Shown: one piece after another, positions 32,521-41,922 of the stretch | Layout: each line of letters opens with the position of its first letter | Position numbering within the stretch: position 1 is the first letter of the stretch | NCBI GenBank assembly: GCA_036488815.1 | Contig: DASXGX010000010.1 | Location: 29,627-93,626 of the forward strand | Origin: Roseiarcus sp036488815 | Lineage (GTDB): Bacteria; Pseudomonadota; Alphaproteobacteria; Rhizobiales; Beijerinckiaceae | Direction of reading: 5' to 3' | DNA: 64,000 nt | The notes under the pieces: model-generated | What the model was told of the DNA's origin: nothing | What the model saw: only the letters and a program-made list of their open reading frames with translations | Database searches by the model: none | Position numbers and translations under genes: made by a program

Positions 32521-34704
32521 TCAGCGCCGTTCGTCGTCGCGGTCGTCCGCGGATGCGGCGGCGTTCTTCTTTGACACGAGGCTCTGAATATCCTTTGCGT
32601 CGCGCAGCACCTCGGTCATGCGCCCGAGGCCGCCCCCTTCAATGCCGATCTCCTTCATGAGGCTGTCGATCATCGGCGCCTGTACGCGGTAGCGCAACGC
32701 CGAGTCGATCACCTCGTCCGTTACATTGCGACTGCCGCCGGAACCCGAGCCGCCGACGCCGTCGACGTGAAGAATCTTGATCGCCTCGATCTTTTCCATC
32801 GGCCGAACGCTCTCGCGCACGATGCCCTCGATCTTTTCGAGCAGCTTGCTACGCAGGCGCGACTGGCGCGCCGCGTCGTTGAGCACATTTTCGGCCTCGT
32901 TGATCTGTTGCGCGCCCTTGGCCTCGACCTCGAAGCGGGTCGCAGCGGCCGCGGCCTTGATCCTCTCCGCATCTGCCTCGGCCTGCGCCGCGATGCGTTG
33001 AGCCTCGCCGAAGTCCTCGGCGGCCCGCTTTTCCGCGTCCGCCTTGCTGGTCAGCCGGAGCGCCTCGCGCTCGTTGTCGCGCGTCGCGGCGATCAGGTCG
33101 GTCTCCTTTCGCCGGTGGGCGATGGCGCGCTCGCGCACGCTGATCGCACTCTCCTCGGCCGCGATTGCGGCGGCGCGCGCCTCTTCCGCGTCGGCCTGGG
33201 CGGCGGAACGCTCGCCGGTCTTGCGCGCCACCTCGATGGCGCTTTGCAATTCTGCGATCTCGATGGCCTTGTCCTTCTCGATTTCGAGCCGCTTGAGGTC
33301 GCCGTCGCGTGCGAGCCGCGCTTCCGCCAGACCACGCTCGGTCGCGATCCGCGCCCGCTCGATCTCCTCGGCCGAGGAAATTTCCGCCTCCTCGAAGGCC
33401 TGACGTTTGCCGATGCTCAATGCGTCCAGCAACCGCTCGCGTTCGATGCGGGCCTGATCAAGCATGCGCTGCTGCTGAAGCCGGGTCGTCTCGACCTCCT
33501 GCGATGCGGCGATTTCAGCGCGCGTGCGCGCGCCCTCGGCTTCCGCCAATTCGGCGTTCTTGGCGGCGACGGCGATCTGCCGGCCGATCTCAGCGAGATC
33601 CAGCTTCCGCCGGCGCTCGACTTCGAGCTCCTGCTGTTCGCGCTCGCGTTCGATGCGGGCTTTCTCCAGCGCCAATCCCAGGGCGATCTGCTCCTTCTCC
33701 GTGCTTTCGCGGGCGCGGATTTCCGCCTCGTCGACCGCGCGGCGGCGCGTGATCTCGCGCTGCTCCACGTCTTCTTGGTGTTGGATACGGGCTTCGGCCA
33801 GGGCGAGGTCCTGCGCGATGCGGGACTTTTCGACCTCCTCGCGGGCGGCGATCTGCGCCTGTTCCGCCTCGCGGTCGCGGGTCGCGCGATCCTTGGCGAG
33901 TTCGACGCGCTGCGCGGTGCGGCGAAGCTCGACGCTGTGCTCCTGTTCGAGACGCGCGTATTCGGTCTCGCGCTCGATCGCCAGCGCCTTGCGCTGCGCA
34001 TCCAGGTTTTGCGTGCGGATCTCGATCTGCGTGCGCTGCTCGATTTCATTGCGCATGCGCCGCCGCGCCTCGATCAGCTCTGTGAGCTGCGTGAGGCCCT
34101 GGGCGTCGAAGGCGTTCGAACTGTCGAAGAATTCGAGATTGGTCTGGTCGAGCTCCACGATAGCGACGCTCTCGAGCTCCAGTCCATTGAGCGCAAGACC
34201 GTCGGTGGCGGACTGCTTCACCTTCTCTGCATAGGCCTGCCGCTGCTCATGCAGTTCCTCAAGCGTCATCTGCGCCGCTGCGGTGCGCATGGCGGAGGCG
34301 AAGCGCCCTTCCAGGAGGTCTCGCAGCCCATCGGGCTCCAGCGTTCGGGCGCCGAGGGTCTGCGCGGCCCGGCTGACCGCCTCTTTGCCGGAGCCGACCT
34401 TGACGAAGAACTCGGAGATTGCGTCGACTCGTATCCGGTCGCGCGTGATGAGAGCGTGAGTTTCGCGCCGCGCGACCTCGATACGCATCACGTTCATGCC
34501 GACCGGCGTGATCTCGTGCAGGACGGGGATGACGAACGCGCCGCCGCTGATGACCATCTTCTCGCCGCCGAGGCCCGTGCGTACGAACGCGATCTGCTTG
34601 GTCGAGCGGCGATAGAGCCATCGCAACAGATAGACCGCGACGACGACGACAATCGCCAGCGCGATCAGCCACAAGATAAGGGCCCCTAAAGTGTCCGCGC
34701 CCAT
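32521..34704 (-). CDS. Flotillin-family (SPFH) membrane protein with a very long coiled coil
   Basis: A 727-residue protein. One N-terminal membrane span (about 8-28, ILWLIALAIVVVVAVYLL) precedes an SPFH domain of about 35-200 (GLGGEKMVISGGAFVIPVLHEITPVGMNV). From about 205 to 620 nearly every residue is charged, Ala or Gln in heptads, a coiled coil clearly longer than in YqiK-type flotillins of 500-570 residues. A Gly/Ser linker and a short conserved C-terminus follow. Flotillins organise ordered lipid patches and partner proteins. GAGGAG lies six bases before the ATG. It follows the TIM-barrel gene by ten bases in an ABC-importer operon, an unusual place for a flotillin. Confidence 0.88.
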   Translation of the reverse strand: MGADTLGALILWLIALAIVVVVAVYLLRWLYRRSTKQIAFVRTGLGGEKMVISGGAFVIPVLHEITPVGMNVMRIEVARRETHALITRDRIRVDAISEFFVKVGSGKEAVSRAAQTLGARTLEPDGLRDLLEGRFASAMRTAAAQMTLEELHEQRQAYAEKVKQSATDGLALNGLELESVAIVELDQTNLEFFDSSNAFDAQGLTQLTELIEARRRMRNEIEQRTQIEIRTQNLDAQRKALAIERETEYARLEQEHSVELRRTAQRVELAKDRATRDREAEQAQIAAREEVEKSRIAQDLALAEARIQHQEDVEQREITRRRAVDEAEIRARESTEKEQIALGLALEKARIEREREQQELEVERRRKLDLAEIGRQIAVAAKNAELAEAEGARTRAEIAASQEVETTRLQQQRMLDQARIERERLLDALSIGKRQAFEEAEISSAEEIERARIATERGLAEARLARDGDLKRLEIEKDKAIEIAELQSAIEVARKTGERSAAQADAEEARAAAIAAEESAISVRERAIAHRRKETDLIAATRDNEREALRLTSKADAEKRAAEDFGEAQRIAAQAEADAERIKAAAAATRFEVEAKGAQQINEAENVLNDAARQSRLRSKLLEKIEGIVRESVRPMEKIEAIKILHVDGVGGSGSGGSRNVTDEVIDSALRYRVQAPMIDSLMKEIGIEGGGLGRMTEVLRDAKDIQSLVSKKNAAASADDRDDERR

Positions 34705-34714
34705 GACTGTCTCC

Positions 34715-35557
34715 TCACACCTTGCTTGCGCCGCCGGCGATCGCCTTGAACCGGCGCGTCTGTTCCACCATCGCCTTCTCCGTCGGCAGCCGCTCCATCG
34801 ATGAGGCGCCGTAGAAGCCGTGGCAATTCTTGGTCGAGCGGAGAATGAACTCCGCGTCGTCGGGTTCGGCGACCGGGCCGCCGTGAACGAGGATCAGCGC
34901 GTCGGGCCTGACCGCCAGAGCCGCGTCGGCCCAGGCGTCGACCAGATCGGGACATTCCGCCAACGTGCGGCCTGTCTTGGCGCCGATGGCGCCGCCGGTC
35001 GTCAAGCCGAGGTGGCAGACGATCACATCGGCGCCGGCCTCGGCCATCTTGCGCGCTTCGTCGGCGCTGAACACATAGGGCGTCGTCAGCATGTCCTTGG
35101 CGTGCGCGCGCGCGATCATCTCGACCTCGAGGTCGTAGGACATTCCGGTTTCCTCGAGATTGGCGCGGAACAGGCCGTCGATAAGGCCAACGGTCGGGAA
35201 ATTCTGAACTCCGGCGAATCCTAGGCGCTTCAATTCGTCCAGGAAGGGATCGAACAGGCAGAACGGATCGGTGCCGTTGACGCCGGCGAGCACCGGCGTG
35301 CGCTTGACGACGGGCAGCACCTCGCGCGCCATCTCGACGACGATCTCGTTGGCGTTGCCGTAAGCGAGCAGGCCAGCCAGGGAGCCGCGGCCGGCCATGC
35401 GATAGCGGCCCGAGTTGTAGATGACGATGAGATCGATGCCTCCCGTCTCCTCGCATTTGGCCGAGAGGCCCGTGCCTGCGCCGCCGCCGACGATGGGGCG
35501 GCCAGCCTCTTTCAGCGCCCGCAAGCGAGCCAGGATCTCGGCGCGCGAATTCGACAT
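34715..35557 (-). CDS. Phosphoenolpyruvate hydrolase-family TIM-barrel protein (PF09370 type)
   Basis: A 280-residue protein of the family named PEP hydrolase-like or TIM-barrel signal transduction protein. Family features: IVGGGAGTGLSAKCEETGGIDLIVIYNSGRYRM at the N-terminus, VLAGVNGTDPF, GVQNFPTVGLIDG, DVIVCHLGLTTGG and LVHGGPVAEPDDAEFIL. In plants the Tm-1 virus-resistance protein carries a related barrel after a UPF0261 domain; in bacteria the two are usually adjacent genes. Here the start codon overlaps the UPF0261-containing gene by one base (TGATG). The true reaction is unknown, and the PEP name should not be taken as function. Confidence 0.85.
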   Translation of the reverse strand: MSNSRAEILARLRALKEAGRPIVGGGAGTGLSAKCEETGGIDLIVIYNSGRYRMAGRGSLAGLLAYGNANEIVVEMAREVLPVVKRTPVLAGVNGTDPFCLFDPFLDELKRLGFAGVQNFPTVGLIDGLFRANLEETGMSYDLEVEMIARAHAKDMLTTPYVFSADEARKMAEAGADVIVCHLGLTTGGAIGAKTGRTLAECPDLVDAWADAALAVRPDALILVHGGPVAEPDDAEFILRSTKNCHGFYGASSMERLPTEKAMVEQTRRFKAIAGGASKV

Positions 35558-37779
35558 CAGGCGATCCTCTCGCGACGGGGAGCAATGGATTGGAAGTTGG
35601 CGACGACCGCCGATACGAAGGCGTCGTCGTTGATGTTGGCGGGAACGCGGACGATGCGCCGCTGCGACGTCTGCCGCACGGTCGATTCCAGCGCCTCGAA
35701 CAGCGCCGCGTCGGCTGCGGGATCGTGGAACGGCTTTCCCGGCGCGTCCAGCGCGGATACCCCGCCTTCGGGCAGAAGCAGACGGACGGGACCCTGCATC
35801 TGGTTGAGGCGGCCGCCGATCCATTCGCCGATAGCGCGGTTCTCGTCAGGCGTGGTGCGCATCAGCGTCACATTGGGATTGTGGATGACGAAGCGCCGGT
35901 CTTTGAACTTCTCCGGCACCGTGTCGCGCGGGCCGAAATTGACCATGTCCACCGCGCCGACCGAAACGACGCAGGGCAGCCGCGTGCGGATCGCGGCGCC
36001 GAAACGGTCGCTGTCGGCCGAGAACACGCCGCCGACCAGCATATCGGCGACTTCCGTCGTCGTCAGGTCGATGAACGCGGCGAGCAGGCCGGAATCGGCA
36101 AGGCTCTCCATCGACCGGCCGCCCGTGCCGGTGGCGTGGAAAACGAGGCAATCGTAATCGCTTTCCAGCCGTGCGGTAATGCCCTGCACGGCGGGCGTCG
36201 TCACGCCGAACATGGTGACGCCGACGGCGGGGCGCGCGCGTCGTTGGCGCGCTTCGAGCGCCTCGGCGGACGGGGCGCCGGAGATCATGCCCGCAAGCGC
36301 ATTGGCGGCGTTGTCGAGCACGCGTTCCATTATCGGATTGAGACCCTGAACGTCGGAGACGGAATAGAGCATCATGATGTCGGAGGCGCCGACATAGGGC
36401 GCCACCTGGCCGGAGGCGACGGTCGAGACCATGATTTTGGGAATGCCGATGGGCAAACGCCTCATGCCGGCGGTTGCGAGCGAGGTGCCCCCCGAGCCTC
36501 CTGCGGAGATCACGCCGCCGACGCCGCGCTCGCGATCGATCCAGCGCGCGAAGGCTTCCGCCATCGCCGTCACGGACGCGCCGCGATCGTTGGAAAAGAC
36601 GGCCGCCGAACCGCTGGGGTGCATGGCGGCGATCTGGCCGGGCGGAACGTCGGCCCGCGACGGCTTGCCGGATGTCGACAGGTCGACCGTCTTGACCGGC
36701 ACGCGATGCGACAGCAGCCGGTCCCGTATGAATCGCAGTTCTGGCCCCTTGGTGTCGAACGTGCCGACGACGAGCGCCGTGCGGCCGATCCGCTCGGTGA
36801 GCGGCATCGGCAACAAGGGTCGGCTGGCCGGCTCGTGCGCTTGGTTTGAAGCCGCGGGCGCCAGGTCGGTCCGCCCTCGCAAGCCCCATTTGTTGGGCAT
36901 CGTCTCGGCGCGGAAGACAACATCCCCCTCGCCAAGCTCGCTCGCCCCTTGGCGGGAGACGCGGAACGTGCGCGCCTCGCTCGCGCCGACGACGGCCGGC
37001 GCCTCCGGCGCCGCCTCGGTCTCATCGTGTCCGTGGCGGCCGACGCCGAGAAGCCGCTGCTGCAACTCGCGGTCGTTCGCGAGCGCGCTCGCGTCCATGA
37101 TGCGGTTGATGCGACCGTTGACCATGATGGCGACACGCTCGGAGACCGAGGTCGCGACGCCGATATTCTGCTCGACGACGAGCACGGCGATATCTTCTTC
37201 GTGGGCGAGGCGGATCATGAGATCGCGCACCTGGGTGACGATCATCGGCGCAAGGCCCTCGGTCGGCTCGTCCATCACCAGCAGGCGAGGATTGCCGAGC
37301 AATGCGCGCGAAATTGCGAGCATCTGCTGCTCGCCGCCGGAAAGCTGGCCGCCGCCGTTCGATCGCCGCTCCGCAAGGCGCGGAAACGTCGCGTACACGC
37401 GTTCGATCGTCCAGGTCTTGCCGCTTGCGCCCTCGCGGGAGACCAGCCTCAGAGTTTCATCGACCGAGAGGCTCGGCCACAAGCGCCGGCCTTGCGGCAC
37501 ATAGCCGACGCCGGCGCGCGCGATCTCGTGCGGATCCTTGCCGAGAATCTCCTGGCCGTCGAAGCGGATCGAACCTGAACGGGCCGGGATGACGCCCGTG
37601 ATCGTGTTGCAGAGCGTCGTCTTGCCCATGCCGTTGCGGCCCACCACCGACAACACCCCGCTTTCGAGGGCCAGCGAAACGCCCTGCAGCGCGTGGGACT
37701 CCCCGTAATAGACTTGCAGATCCTGGATCTGAAGAATGCTTTTCGGCGCCGGATGGCGCCCGCGCGCGGGCTTATCCAC
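35557..37779 (-). CDS. Fusion of LivF-type ABC ATPase and UPF0261/Tm-1-like domain
   Basis: A 740-residue protein. Residues 15-245 are a complete branched-chain-type ABC ATPase: Walker A GRNGMGKTT (47-55), signature LSGGEQ (146-151), Walker B LLVMDEP (166-172), then VVEQN. A charged linker of about 85 residues follows. From about 333 (RTALVVGTFDTKGPELRF) to the end is a full UPF0261/Tm-1-like ATP-binding domain (GVISAGGSGGTSLA, KIMVSTVASGQVAPYVG, GVTMFGVTTPAV, VFHATGTGGRSME). There is no frameshift at the junction. The start is GTG, overlapping LivG by 8 bases. The fusion ties transport to the unknown Tm-1-like activity. Both halves keep their key motifs. Confidence 0.88.
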   Translation of the reverse strand: MDKPARGRHPAPKSILQIQDLQVYYGESHALQGVSLALESGVLSVVGRNGMGKTTLCNTITGVIPARSGSIRFDGQEILGKDPHEIARAGVGYVPQGRRLWPSLSVDETLRLVSREGASGKTWTIERVYATFPRLAERRSNGGGQLSGGEQQMLAISRALLGNPRLLVMDEPTEGLAPMIVTQVRDLMIRLAHEEDIAVLVVEQNIGVATSVSERVAIMVNGRINRIMDASALANDRELQQRLLGVGRHGHDETEAAPEAPAVVGASEARTFRVSRQGASELGEGDVVFRAETMPNKWGLRGRTDLAPAASNQAHEPASRPLLPMPLTERIGRTALVVGTFDTKGPELRFIRDRLLSHRVPVKTVDLSTSGKPSRADVPPGQIAAMHPSGSAAVFSNDRGASVTAMAEAFARWIDRERGVGGVISAGGSGGTSLATAGMRRLPIGIPKIMVSTVASGQVAPYVGASDIMMLYSVSDVQGLNPIMERVLDNAANALAGMISGAPSAEALEARQRRARPAVGVTMFGVTTPAVQGITARLESDYDCLVFHATGTGGRSMESLADSGLLAAFIDLTTTEVADMLVGGVFSADSDRFGAAIRTRLPCVVSVGAVDMVNFGPRDTVPEKFKDRRFVIHNPNVTLMRTTPDENRAIGEWIGGRLNQMQGPVRLLLPEGGVSALDAPGKPFHDPAADAALFEALESTVRQTSQRRIVRVPANINDDAFVSAVVANFQSIAPRRERIA

Positions 37780-38557
37780 GGGCGGCTCCCAAATAAATCG
37801 CCTGCACGTCTTCGTCCTGCTCGATCTCGTTCGGCAGCCCTTCCTTGAAGATGCGCCCGTTGTGCATCATCGTGACGTAGTTCGACACGCGCAGCGCGAC
37901 GTCGAGATCGTGTTCAATGATGATGTAGCCGATGTACTCGGGCAGGGCGCCGAGAATGGCGACCAGATCGCGCCGCTCGGTCGGCGACAGTCCCGCCGCC
38001 GGCTCGTCGAGCAGGATGAAGCGCGGAGCGCCCGAAAGGGCGAGCGCGATTTCCAATTGCCGCTGCTGGCCGTGGCTCAAGACCGCGATCGGCGTGTCGA
38101 GAATGTCGTCGAGATGGACCAGATGCGCGATCGTGCGCGCCTGGGCCATCGTCGCGTCCCGCTCGCTCGGCCGCAACAGCGACAGGCGCGAGCGTGACAC
38201 GCCGCGGCATGCGACGAAGATCGCATCGATGACGGTGAGCCCGTTGAAGAGCTGACTGATCTGATACGTTCGCCGGAGTCCTCGCCGGATCCGCTCTTCG
38301 ACGGGGAAATCCGTGATGTCTTCGCCGAAGAAGCGGATGCGTCCTGAGGTCGGCGGAAAGTCGCCGGTGATCGCGTTGAACAACGTCGTCTTTCCGGCGC
38401 CGTTCGATCCGAGGATCGCCCGGCGTTCGCCGGCGCCGACTTTCAAGTTGATGTCGGCGAGGGCGACCAAAGCGCCGAAGCGGCGACCGACGCCCTCGAT
38501 CTCCAGCGCATGTGCGCTGGCGCTCGCAAGCCTCTGAACCGCTCCGGTCTCCGCCAT
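37772..38557 (-). CDS. Branched-chain-type ABC transporter ATP-binding protein (LivG-like)
   Basis: A 261-residue ATPase. Walker A is GSNGAGKTT (50-58), Q-loop QISQLFNGLT, signature LSHGQQRQLEIA (an accepted LivG variant of LSGGQ) and Walker B FILLDEPAAGL, followed by IIIEHDLDVAL. With the fused LivF-type protein it makes the heterodimeric ATPase of a HAAT-family importer. It overlaps the next gene by eight bases and follows the binding-protein gene by 22. Confidence 0.92.
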   Translation of the reverse strand: MAETGAVQRLASASAHALEIEGVGRRFGALVALADINLKVGAGERRAILGSNGAGKTTLFNAITGDFPPTSGRIRFFGEDITDFPVEERIRRGLRRTYQISQLFNGLTVIDAIFVACRGVSRSRLSLLRPSERDATMAQARTIAHLVHLDDILDTPIAVLSHGQQRQLEIALALSGAPRFILLDEPAAGLSPTERRDLVAILGALPEYIGYIIIEHDLDVALRVSNYVTMMHNGRIFKEGLPNEIEQDEDVQAIYLGAARG

Positions 38558-38579
38558 GGCCGCTCTCCTAAGTCCGGGC

Positions 38580-39818
38580 TTACTTGCAGTCCGGGTTGTC
38601 GCGGTTGGCGACGCCGAGCTTCATGAAGTCGGCTTCGGGAATGCCGAGCGTCTGATTGACGGCGTGAACGACCTTGACGACCTTGTTGTAGAGATGGCCG
38701 TCCTCGGCCTTGGCGACCTCGGTCAGATAATTGTCGGCGATCGCCTGGCGGTTCTTGTCGAGCTTGACCATTCCGGTCGGGGTGTCGAATTCCAGATTGG
38801 CCAGGACGTCGCGGTACTTCTTTTCGCCGCCGGAGAGATCCCCGCCAACCTTGTCGAGCGCCAGAAGGACGGCCTTAGTGTCGATGTAGTACCCTTGCGC
38901 GAACAGAGACGGCGACGGGAAGCCGTCCTTGTACGCCGCCTGATAGTCGGCGACGAACTTCTTCCACGCCGGGTCGTCGGCGTTGTCGGCGATCGGTCCG
39001 GCCGAGGCCGTGCCGACGACGTAATCGCGCTGCTTGCCCTTCGTGCCGAGCACTGTCTGGTCGACGGTGATCGAGCCGCCGATCAGCGGCGCCTGGCCGC
39101 CGGCCTGTTGGTACTGCGTGAGGAAGTTCACGCCGTCGGCGCCGCCGAGGGCGACATAGATGGCGTCGACGTTGTCGGGAATGGCGGCGATGATGGAGGA
39201 GAAGTCCTTGTTGCCGATCGGCACCCAGAGCTTCTTGGGCACGTGCCCGCCGGCCTTGCAGAACTCGGCCATGAAGCCGAACACCTGCGTATAGGGGAAC
39301 GAGTAATCCTCGGCGACCGTCACGACCGTCTTGTACTTCTTGACGTTGTAGACGTAGTCGCCCAGACCCGCCATCCATTGCGCGCCGTCAGTCGAGAAGC
39401 GGAAGAAATTCGGCGCCGGATTGCGCAGCGTCGTGTCCTGCGCCGCCGAGGTGCCGTTGACGAAGGTGACGCCGGGCTGGGTCTTCGCGTAGTCCTTGAT
39501 CGCGATGCCCTCGTCGCCGGAGAGCGGCCCGATGAGGATCTTCACGCCGTCCTGCTCGACCAGCTTGCGGGCCGCTTTCACGGCGCTATCCGGCGAGGCG
39601 TCGGAGGACCCTTTGATGACCTCCAGCTTCTTGCCGCCAGCAGTGTAGTGGAATTCATTGAAGGCCATTTCAGCGCCGCGCACGCCGTCCTGGCCGAGGA
39701 CGGTGAACGGGCCTTCCAGCGTCGCCAGCAGGCCGATCTTGATCGTGTCTTCCGCATGCGCTGCGGGAATGAACGCGGCGCCCCCCAAGAGGCCCAGCGC
39801 GAACAGGCTCTTCTTCAT
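38580..39818 (-). CDS. Branched-chain-type ABC transporter substrate-binding protein (LivK-like)
   Basis: A 412-residue exported protein. The Sec signal peptide (MKKSLFALGLLGGAAFIPAAHAED) is cut after AHA. The mature part starts TIKIGLLATLEGPFTVLGQDGVRGAEMAF and has the type 1 periplasmic binding fold, with ILIGPLSGDEG and NGTSAAQD marking the ligand cleft. ATG 39818 lies nine bases after GGGAGG; another ATG at 39824 is too near. Members bind amino acids, amides or aromatic acids. The hydrolases of the operon suggest a ring or amide compound rather than leucine. Confidence 0.88.
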   Translation of the reverse strand: MKKSLFALGLLGGAAFIPAAHAEDTIKIGLLATLEGPFTVLGQDGVRGAEMAFNEFHYTAGGKKLEVIKGSSDASPDSAVKAARKLVEQDGVKILIGPLSGDEGIAIKDYAKTQPGVTFVNGTSAAQDTTLRNPAPNFFRFSTDGAQWMAGLGDYVYNVKKYKTVVTVAEDYSFPYTQVFGFMAEFCKAGGHVPKKLWVPIGNKDFSSIIAAIPDNVDAIYVALGGADGVNFLTQYQQAGGQAPLIGGSITVDQTVLGTKGKQRDYVVGTASAGPIADNADDPAWKKFVADYQAAYKDGFPSPSLFAQGYYIDTKAVLLALDKVGGDLSGGEKKYRDVLANLEFDTPTGMVKLDKNRQAIADNYLTEVAKAEDGHLYNKVVKVVHAVNQTLGIPEADFMKLGVANRDNPDCK

Positions 39819-39864
39819 GACCATTTTCCTCCCTTGACGTTTCGTTGGTATTGCATTGGCTTTC

Positions 39865-41922
39865 TCAGACGTTCCTGAGCGAGGTGGGCGCGGCGGCCCG
39901 CGCGAAGCGGCGCCATAGGCCAAACAATCCATCGGGCGACGCGAACACGATGATGAGGAAGATCGCCCCGATCAGCGTGTTGAACCGGTCGGCCCCGACG
40001 ATGTCGATGGCGAAGGTTTTGAGCAATACGTAGAGCAGCGCGCCGGCGAACGGGCCGATCGGATGGCGCATGCCGCCGATGACCGCGATGACGAGCACGC
40101 CGATCGACTCGGCGACGCTGACCGTGCCGGGCGAAATGCGGCCGTTGAACCAGACGAGCAGCACGCCGGCGGCGCCCGCGATCAAGCCCGACAAGAAATA
40201 AGCCGTCACGCGCACTTGCGTGACGTTGTAGCCGACCGCCCGCATTCGCCGCGGGTTGTCGCGGCTGCCCATCAGCGCGAGGCCGAAGGTGGAACGCGCG
40301 GCGTAGACGACCGCCGCGTAGAACAGCGCCGCGACGGTAAGACAGAGATAGTAGAACGGAATGGGATTCGACCATTGGACGCCGAACACCGCCGGCGGCG
40401 CGAGGCCGCGGAAGCCCGAATGCCCGTTGAAGATCGAGTAGTTCTGCTGGACGAGCAGGAAGAACCCGGTCGAGATCGCGAGCGTGATCATGATCGTATA
40501 GATGCCCGCCGTGCGCACGGCGATCGCGCCGACCAGCGCGGACACCACGCCCCCGAGCAGAATGGCGACCGGCACGTACAGCCACCAAGGCCAGTTGAGG
40601 CCCAGCACGCCCGTGCTGTTGGCGCCGAGGATCGCCACCGCGTAGCCCGCGACGCCCGCGACGGCGAGCTGCGCGAGCGACACCATGCCGCCATAGCCGG
40701 CCAGGACCATCAGCGACAGGGCGATCAGCCCGAATATGAGGGACTGGCAGCCGAGCTGAAACAGCACGAAGGAGGAGGCGACAGCAGGCAGCAGGACCAG
40801 GACGACCGCGAGGACGGCGGTCGGTCCGTTCAATTCAGCGACGACAATCTCGGCGCCGCCGCCTGGGCGAGGGGGATCGGCGGAGCGCAGCCTCGCGTTG
40901 CCGAGAATGCCCTGCGGCCGCAACGCCAGGGTGACGACCATGATCGCGAAGGTCAGCACCACGCCGTAGGTGGGAAAATAGACGAGGCCGAGTTGTTCGG
41001 CGAGGCCAATCAGCAAGGCGCCGATCGCCGCGCCAGTGATCGAGCCCATGCCCCCGACGATGACGACGACGAGCGAGGCGAGGAGGTAGCGGACGTCCTC
41101 GCCCGGCGCGATGGAGAGCGCGGATCCGCCGATCACGCCGGAAAAGCCGGCGAGCGCGCCGCCGATGGCGAACACGCCGACAAACAGCAGCCGCACGTTG
41201 ACGCCGGCGACCGACAGCATCACGCGATCGTCGACGCCGGCGCGAATCATCATGCCGAACTTGGTGCGATTGAGCCCGAGCCAGAGGCAGACGCCGATGA
41301 TGACCGAAGCGGCGAAGACGACGAGCCGGTAGAGCGGGAAGCGCAGGAAGACCGCCTGCCCGTTGGACTTGATCGCGGTCAGGATCGGCAAAGTGACGGT
41401 GCCGTCGAGCGCCGAAGGGATTTCGAACTGATAGGTCTTGCCGCCCCAGACCGCCAGCATCAGATCCGCGGCGACCACCGAGATGCCGATCGTGACCAGC
41501 GTCTGGCGTAATTCGTCGCCGGCGAGGCGCTGGAAGACGAGCACCTGCATCAGGGCCCCAACCGCTGCGAGCACGACGGCGCCCCCGAGCGCGCCGATCC
41601 ACCAGCTTCCGGTCCAGGCGGCGAAATCGTAGCCGACATAGGCGCCGAGAAGATAGAGCGAACCATGCGCAAGATTGACGTTGCGCATCAGGCCGAACAC
41701 AAGGGTGAAGCCGCTCGCGACGAGGAAATAGAGGCCGGCCAGCGTGACGCCGTTGAGGACTGCGCTCACGAAGGCCTTCTTGCCGCCGAGCAGCGCGTCG
41801 AGCCAATTCGGCCAGACGCCGAAGATCATCCAGAGGAAGAGCGCGGCGACGAGAAGCCCGACCCCCGTCCAGATTTGACGCGTGGTCGGTCCTTCCGCCG
41901 GTCTGGCCGTGACGAGGCTCAC
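39865..41922 (-). CDS. Fused LivH-LivM permease of a branched-chain-type ABC transporter
   Basis: A 685-residue membrane protein joining the two usually separate permeases. Residues of about 40-340 are LivH-like (GLYFLVASGFTLVFGLM, NLAHGSLYLLGAYVG, GEDVRYLLASLVVVIVGGMG), and about 360-675 are LivM-like (GLIALSLMVLAGYGGMVSLAQ, GIYTIMITLAIS, GVLLVWFNGRISPGTVS). About 17-20 spans are expected. The start is a GTG whose last bases overlap the amidohydrolase stop (GTGA), so translation is coupled. The frame stays open far upstream only by chance, through the amidohydrolase gene. Fused LivHM proteins are known and one copy would form the full channel. Confidence 0.87.
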   Translation of the reverse strand: MSLVTARPAEGPTTRQIWTGVGLLVAALFLWMIFGVWPNWLDALLGGKKAFVSAVLNGVTLAGLYFLVASGFTLVFGLMRNVNLAHGSLYLLGAYVGYDFAAWTGSWWIGALGGAVVLAAVGALMQVLVFQRLAGDELRQTLVTIGISVVAADLMLAVWGGKTYQFEIPSALDGTVTLPILTAIKSNGQAVFLRFPLYRLVVFAASVIIGVCLWLGLNRTKFGMMIRAGVDDRVMLSVAGVNVRLLFVGVFAIGGALAGFSGVIGGSALSIAPGEDVRYLLASLVVVIVGGMGSITGAAIGALLIGLAEQLGLVYFPTYGVVLTFAIMVVTLALRPQGILGNARLRSADPPRPGGGAEIVVAELNGPTAVLAVVLVLLPAVASSFVLFQLGCQSLIFGLIALSLMVLAGYGGMVSLAQLAVAGVAGYAVAILGANSTGVLGLNWPWWLYVPVAILLGGVVSALVGAIAVRTAGIYTIMITLAISTGFFLLVQQNYSIFNGHSGFRGLAPPAVFGVQWSNPIPFYYLCLTVAALFYAAVVYAARSTFGLALMGSRDNPRRMRAVGYNVTQVRVTAYFLSGLIAGAAGVLLVWFNGRISPGTVSVAESIGVLVIAVIGGMRHPIGPFAGALLYVLLKTFAIDIVGADRFNTLIGAIFLIIVFASPDGLFGLWRRFARAAAPTSLRNV

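Noticed and set aside
32767..34689. 640-codon open frame on the plus strand
   Set aside because: It is exactly antisense to the flotillin coiled coil. The repetitive Glu/Arg/Ala codons leave the other strand open; its Leu/Arg/Asp-rich translation matches nothing.
34686..35585. Open frame on the minus strand in a second phase over the TIM-barrel gene
   Set aside because: Arg-rich translation without family likeness; the other phase carries the full PF09370-type protein.
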